From Oceanicola sp. 22II-s10i (GTDB taxonomy: Bacteria > Pseudomonadota > Alphaproteobacteria > Rhodobacterales > Rhodobacteraceae), in contig NZ_AQQU01000005.1 of the NCBI RefSeq assembly GCF_002210105.1, positions 124,001 through 188,000 on the forward strand: a DNA stretch of 64,000 nt. The letters are read 5' to 3'. The first letter of the stretch is position 1. Each line of letters opens with the position of its first letter. Both the position numbers and the translations under genes were made by a program. The notes beneath the pieces were generated by a model. The model was not told the origin of the DNA. It saw only the letters and a program-made list of their open reading frames with translations, and ran no database searches. Shown here piece after piece: positions 60,434 through 64,000 of this stretch.

Positions 60434-62446
60434 TCAGTCGTCGGGTTGCCTGTCGGCAGCCCAGCTTGCGATCGCCTGATCGCGCACCGCCCGGATGGCT
60501 TCGGTCGGGAGATCTTGACTGCCTTGGGTCCGCAGGGGTTCGTCGTGAAAGAGGTAGACGCGTGACAGGAAGGCGTCGAACGGGAGGGAGCCCTCGCCGT
60601 AGCGCTCTCCGTGGCCCGAGGTCGAGACCACGACGCCATTGCCCCAGTCCTGGCCGCTGTCGTTGTTCGGATTGTAAAAATAGACCCGCATCTCGCCGGA
60701 CTGATCCTCGGCCACCCTCAGGATCGCGATCGCGTGCCAGCCCACGAACCGCTGCTGCGCGTCGGTGACCGCGATCCCGGCCGGCTGCGGATGGCCGAGG
60801 GGGCGGCCGCCATTGTACTCGGGATGATAAGCCCCGAAGAAGCGGCGCAGGAAGTCGTCGTAGCCCGCCAGTTTCCCGGTCGCCACGTCGACGGCGACGG
60901 CACAGTCACGCGACACCCACCAGCCGTGGAACTGCGGGTTGATCCAAGTGTGCGGATCGCCCGGACGTCCGGCGCACAGGCGTCCCATCTCGGCATAGAT
61001 CCGGTCGAGATGCGCGACGAGCAGGACCGAAACGGGGTCGGCGTCGATGGGTCCCGACCCGGCCAGCCCGGCGGGCAGATCGGCAGAGTTGATCGGCGTC
61101 CCTTCGAACTGCATCTGCAGCGTGTCGAATTCGGCGACCTGGGTGATGAGGTGCAGCAGGTAGTCGGGATCATTCAGCGCCCACATCGCGATGGCCCGCG
61201 CCGACTGACAGGTCGGATTGGCGCCCTGTCCGACGCCGAGCGGCTGACCCAGAACCTGGAGGACGCCGGCAAGGAGATAGGTTTCCGGCGGCACGGCCGG
61301 ACCGAAGCCCAGGGCGATGCGTTCGCGGGCCGCACCGCCGAGGCCCAGCGTGAGCTGCCGTTCCAGCGCGGGCGTCATCGGAGCATGGTGCAGGATGCCC
61401 CGGTCGAGCATCATCGCAAGCCCGTAGGCCGCCTGCGGCGTGGCCGGCGAGACAGCGCTGCGAACGAGTCTCTCGATCAGTCCGCGGTAGTGACGCCAGC
61501 AATCGAGACCGGTGCTGCCGAGGCCGAGGGCTTCGGGGATCAGCGGCCGGGCGTCGTAGTCGAGCGCCCATCTCAGGAAGGTGGCGTGATAGTCCGAGAC
61601 GAGCCCGGTGTCGTGCATCGCGCGGGCAAAGCCCATGGCCTCGCGCGAGAGGCCGCTCTCGTCGGCGACGGAAATGCGCTCGATATAGATCTCGAGGCCC
61701 GGATCGTCGCGCGACGCGGTGGTCGGGCCGAACAGCGCGCTGACCAGCCGTTCGGCGCCAAGGCGGGTGCTGCCGGGTTCCGTGCCCTTCTCGTTCAGCG
61801 CGACCGCGATCTGGGCGATCATGTCCTTGACGACCCCGACCTGGACCGAGCGTTGCTCGAGCAGGCGCCAGATTTCCGTGACGAGGACGTTCAGCACGTC
61901 GCTGAGGCCGACATGATCCGCGATGTGGCTCAGGACGCGGCGCTTGAGGTCATGCCGCGCCCCGAGTGTCCTCGCGGCTTCGTCCGGGGCGCCGAACAGA
62001 TCCCTGAGGTTGAGAGCCAAGACCTGCGTCAGGAAATGGCGGGCCCCCTCCTGGTGCAGGTTGGCGTGCCGGGCGTCACCGTCCGCCACGGCGAGAAACC
62101 GGGCAAGACTGGCCGCCTCCAGCGCCTGAAACGCCGGATCCTCGGACACCAATGTGCCGCCCACGAGTTGCGGCAGCAGCGCCTCGGGGCGGTCCCAGTC
62201 GGACCCGGCGAAGAGGCCCGCGGCATCCATCCTGGGGGCGCGCTGACGCACCACGCCCAAGCCGCCGGACTGGGCGATGATGCGACCCAGCACGTCGAGA
62301 ACCGGCCCCTGGTGGCGGGACTTCGCAAAGGGCCGGGCCCGCTCGAGCCGCTCGATCGCCATATCGAGCGTGCTGGCGAGCCGGACCAGTGCGGCGTCGT
62401 CAGCGCCAGTCTGCCCATCCTTGGCGGACGCGTCTGTCAGGGTCAT
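60434..62446 (-). CDS. Unrecognised protein with papain-like C-terminal domain, partner of ATP-grasp ligase
   Basis: A 670-residue cytosolic protein (no signal or membrane segment). Residues 1-390 are Leu/Ala-rich and helical in character. The C-terminal part carries QGANPTCQSARAIAMW (Gln407-x5-Cys413), VGWHAIAIL (His571) and YNPNNDSGQDWGNG (Asn592, Trp601-Gly602). The order and the Gln-x5-Cys spacing match the papain-fold oxyanion Gln, nucleophile Cys, His and Asn. A cysteine peptidase, amidase or transglutaminase-like activity is therefore inferred, not known. The ATG shares one base with the stop of the ATP-grasp gene (TGATG), so the two are translationally coupled. Confidence 0.7.
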   Translation of the reverse strand: MTLTDASAKDGQTGADDAALVRLASTLDMAIERLERARPFAKSRHQGPVLDVLGRIIAQSGGLGVVRQRAPRMDAAGLFAGSDWDRPEALLPQLVGGTLVSEDPAFQALEAASLARFLAVADGDARHANLHQEGARHFLTQVLALNLRDLFGAPDEAARTLGARHDLKRRVLSHIADHVGLSDVLNVLVTEIWRLLEQRSVQVGVVKDMIAQIAVALNEKGTEPGSTRLGAERLVSALFGPTTASRDDPGLEIYIERISVADESGLSREAMGFARAMHDTGLVSDYHATFLRWALDYDARPLIPEALGLGSTGLDCWRHYRGLIERLVRSAVSPATPQAAYGLAMMLDRGILHHAPMTPALERQLTLGLGGAARERIALGFGPAVPPETYLLAGVLQVLGQPLGVGQGANPTCQSARAIAMWALNDPDYLLHLITQVAEFDTLQMQFEGTPINSADLPAGLAGSGPIDADPVSVLLVAHLDRIYAEMGRLCAGRPGDPHTWINPQFHGWWVSRDCAVAVDVATGKLAGYDDFLRRFFGAYHPEYNGGRPLGHPQPAGIAVTDAQQRFVGWHAIAILRVAEDQSGEMRVYFYNPNNDSGQDWGNGVVVSTSGHGERYGEGSLPFDAFLSRVYLFHDEPLRTQGSQDLPTEAIRAVRDQAIASWAADRQPDD

Positions 62447-63672
62447 CAGACGTAGTAATCCAGTTCTTCCTGCCTCTTGAGAAGGTCCCTCAAGTCATGC
62501 GCATTGTCACCGAAGAAATAGGCCAGTCCCCAGTGCGTGCCGAATGCTGACCGTTTGGCCACCTTCTGCTCACGCGGGTCCGAGAGTTCGTGGAACTCGA
62601 AATAGGGATGGTTGGCCGTCTCTTCCGGCACCTGCAGGCGGCTCACGACGCGGCGGCGTGGATAGACGCCAAAGCAGCCCGCATGGCCCTTCGCATCGAC
62701 CACCTCTTTCGGGAAGAAGGCGTCGAGTTCCTCCTGCGTGGTCTTCGGATCGAAAGCCAGCACCAGTCCCTGATAACCGTTGAAGCCATAGGCCCGTTCG
62801 ATCAGCTCCAGTGCGTTGAAGCCCGGCGGACGGTAGGCAACCTCGCCGAAGTAGAGCTTGTTGTCGCTGGTCAGGAAGTATTCAGGGTGAATGAAGCCGA
62901 AGTCGATGTCGAAGACCTCGATCAGCTTCTCGATTTCCTCCGTGATCCGCTCACGGTGTGCCTCCAGTTCAGGGGTCGCCGGGACGAAGACCGAGTAGCC
63001 CAGGGTGACGTATTCGGAGATGTTCAGGAACTCGATCTTGCCGTTCTTGATCCAGGCTTCCACGGCGAATTCCCAGCCGTCCAGATGACTCTCCAGCAGG
63101 GCCGGGAACTCTTCGTCGGGAATGTTGTCGACATCCTCCGGCGTGCGGATCACCCGGTGTCCGGCCGTGCCGGACTTGTCGAAGGCCTTGAAGTGAATCG
63201 GATCGTTGGGGTCGCCATCAAGCTTGAGCAGCGTCTGGTTGACCCGTTTCAGAAAGCGGATCACGTCCCCGCGGTCATGGGCTTCCTCGAAGACGCCCAC
63301 GCGGATACCACCCAGTTGCGCCCGGCGCTTCATCAGCGACTTGTCACGGAACAGCATTGCCTGGCCCAGAAGGCGCGGGTTCTTCAGCAACACGGCGTTC
63401 ACCGCACCGGCCCATTCGACCGTCTCCTCGAAGATCGGGATGGCGACATCGACGCCCATGTCCTCGAGCGTCAGAGCAAGCTCGTGAGACCGTTCGTTGA
63501 GCCGGTCGAAGTCCCAGGGCACGAACGGAATATCGTTCTGACGGCAGTAGTCCTCGGCCCAGGGCGGCGCGACCACCACGTATCTGCGGTCGAAACGGTC
63601 CACCGCTTCGATGGCGTTCAGGCTCCATCCGAGCAGGGCAACAAAGCCCTTGTCGGGGTTCTTGTCGGTCAT
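62446..63672 (-). CDS. ATP-grasp domain ligase
   Basis: A 408-residue ATP-grasp enzyme. The N-terminal pre-ATP-grasp domain (GFVALLGWSLNAIEAVDRF) is followed by an ATP-binding lobe with IHFKAFDKSGTAGHR (Lys162, Lys166), the hinge HLDGWEFAVEAW, and metal-binding residues in FIHPEYFLTSDNKLYFGEV (Glu277), then RPPGFNALELIERAYGF. Such enzymes activate a carboxylate as acyl phosphate and join it to an amine or thiol. Substrate unknown; the coupled downstream papain-like gene suggests a made-and-cleaved or transferred amide. AAGGAAATGCC precedes the ATG. Confidence 0.88.
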   Translation of the reverse strand: MTDKNPDKGFVALLGWSLNAIEAVDRFDRRYVVVAPPWAEDYCRQNDIPFVPWDFDRLNERSHELALTLEDMGVDVAIPIFEETVEWAGAVNAVLLKNPRLLGQAMLFRDKSLMKRRAQLGGIRVGVFEEAHDRGDVIRFLKRVNQTLLKLDGDPNDPIHFKAFDKSGTAGHRVIRTPEDVDNIPDEEFPALLESHLDGWEFAVEAWIKNGKIEFLNISEYVTLGYSVFVPATPELEAHRERITEEIEKLIEVFDIDFGFIHPEYFLTSDNKLYFGEVAYRPPGFNALELIERAYGFNGYQGLVLAFDPKTTQEELDAFFPKEVVDAKGHAGCFGVYPRRRVVSRLQVPEETANHPYFEFHELSDPREQKVAKRSAFGTHWGLAYFFGDNAHDLRDLLKRQEELDYYV

Positions 63673-64000
63673 GGCATTTCCTTTCCTCGGGCAGCATCAC
63701 ACGGACGCATTGGCGTCCTGTCCGCTCGCGGACGGGTGATGTCCTCATACGGGAATGGCGATCCCCGGCGAGCTGGCTCTGCCTCGGTTTCGGCTAAATA
63801 CCCTAGCGCGCAAGGATCGGATTGCAATTCCGGCGGCCAAGTCGGCGGCTCCGGGCGCCCGGAACCGGTCGCCCCGATGCGCTCAGATGAGGGCTCTTAA
63901 GGGACCTGAACCGTGCCGCTTTTTCCTTCGCCGACTGGGCGCGGGCCTGAGGGCTGGCTCTATCCGGCCGTCATTACTGCTCCGTTGACTATCAGGCCGA
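63673..64000. other. 328-bp right-edge stretch without a recognised gene
   Basis: It should hold the promoter of the ATP-grasp operon (minus strand). Small open frames on the plus strand are basic, Arg/Pro-rich and lack ribosome sites. A gene continuing past the right edge cannot be excluded. Confidence 0.4.

Overview
The window is high-GC DNA packed with genes that are joined by ATGA, GTGA and TGATG stop-start overlaps. It most likely comes from an alphaproteobacterium of the Rhodobacteraceae/Roseobacter type. The reasons are an opgG-opgI-opgH-opgC glucan operon of the Rhodobacter kind, a Hint-domain protein of the kind common in that group, an Mcl1-like CoA-ester lyase, and many acyl-CoA/CaiB/MaoC catabolic genes. 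No taxonomic marker such as rRNA is present, so this is inference.

Layout. 1-3089: the start of a peptide-type ABC binding protein (cut by the left edge) and a divergent, catalytically degenerate iron-alcohol-dehydrogenase homologue. 3090-3849: a gene-free stretch with a 207-bp tandem repeat and a 20-bp palindrome. 3850-10463 (+): a CoA-thioester operon with two acyl-CoA dehydrogenase subunits, a double-hotdog hydratase, a (3R)-hydroxyacyl-CoA dehydrogenase and a fused two-domain CoA-transferase. 10468-15736: assorted genes (SGNH lipoprotein, VasI-like secreted protein, HI0933-type flavoprotein, gamma-glutamyltransferase homologue, YnfA). 15906-22136 (-): a second CoA operon (two small MaoC hydratases, acyl-CoA dehydrogenase, CaiB, HpcH/HpaI lyase, alpha/beta hydrolase, SDR), divergent from an acyl-CoA ligase plus dehydrogenase pair (22434-25108). 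25113-28538: SemiSWEET, an old-yellow-enzyme/TMADH-type flavoprotein and an L,D-transpeptidase lipoprotein.

28.6-37.8 kb looks less GC-rich and accessory: a TadE gene and a frameshifted TadG gene, an acyltransferase and small-molecule-kinase pair, a 785-residue collagen-like protein built from (GSGGTK)n with regularly spaced cysteines, and a lamin-tail plus Hint protein. It ends at tRNA-Gly(UCC). 38.0-42.7 kb: acyl-CoA synthetase, GNAT, a CYP153-like P450 and an HxlR regulator. 42.9-45.3 kb: an overlapping response-regulator/histidine-kinase pair. 45.6-53.9 kb: a complete siderophore uptake locus (AraC regulator, TonB receptor, binding protein, two permeases, ATPase, siderophore-interacting reductase) with a 31-bp interrupted palindrome in its divergent promoter. 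53.9-58.7 kb: opgGIHC for osmoregulated periplasmic glucans. 59.2-60.3 kb: an MDR oxidoreductase. 60.4-63.7 kb: a two-gene unit of an ATP-grasp ligase followed by an unrecognised 670-residue protein whose C-terminal part shows a papain-like Gln/Cys/His/Asn pattern.

The best candidates for something undescribed are the ATP-grasp/papain-like pair and the Cys-punctuated collagen-like protein beside the Hint protein. The two CoA operons with apparently heteromeric dehydrogenase and hydratase subunits suggest breakdown of a branched or polycyclic carboxylate whose identity the sequence does not reveal. All motif and family calls were made by eye without database searches.
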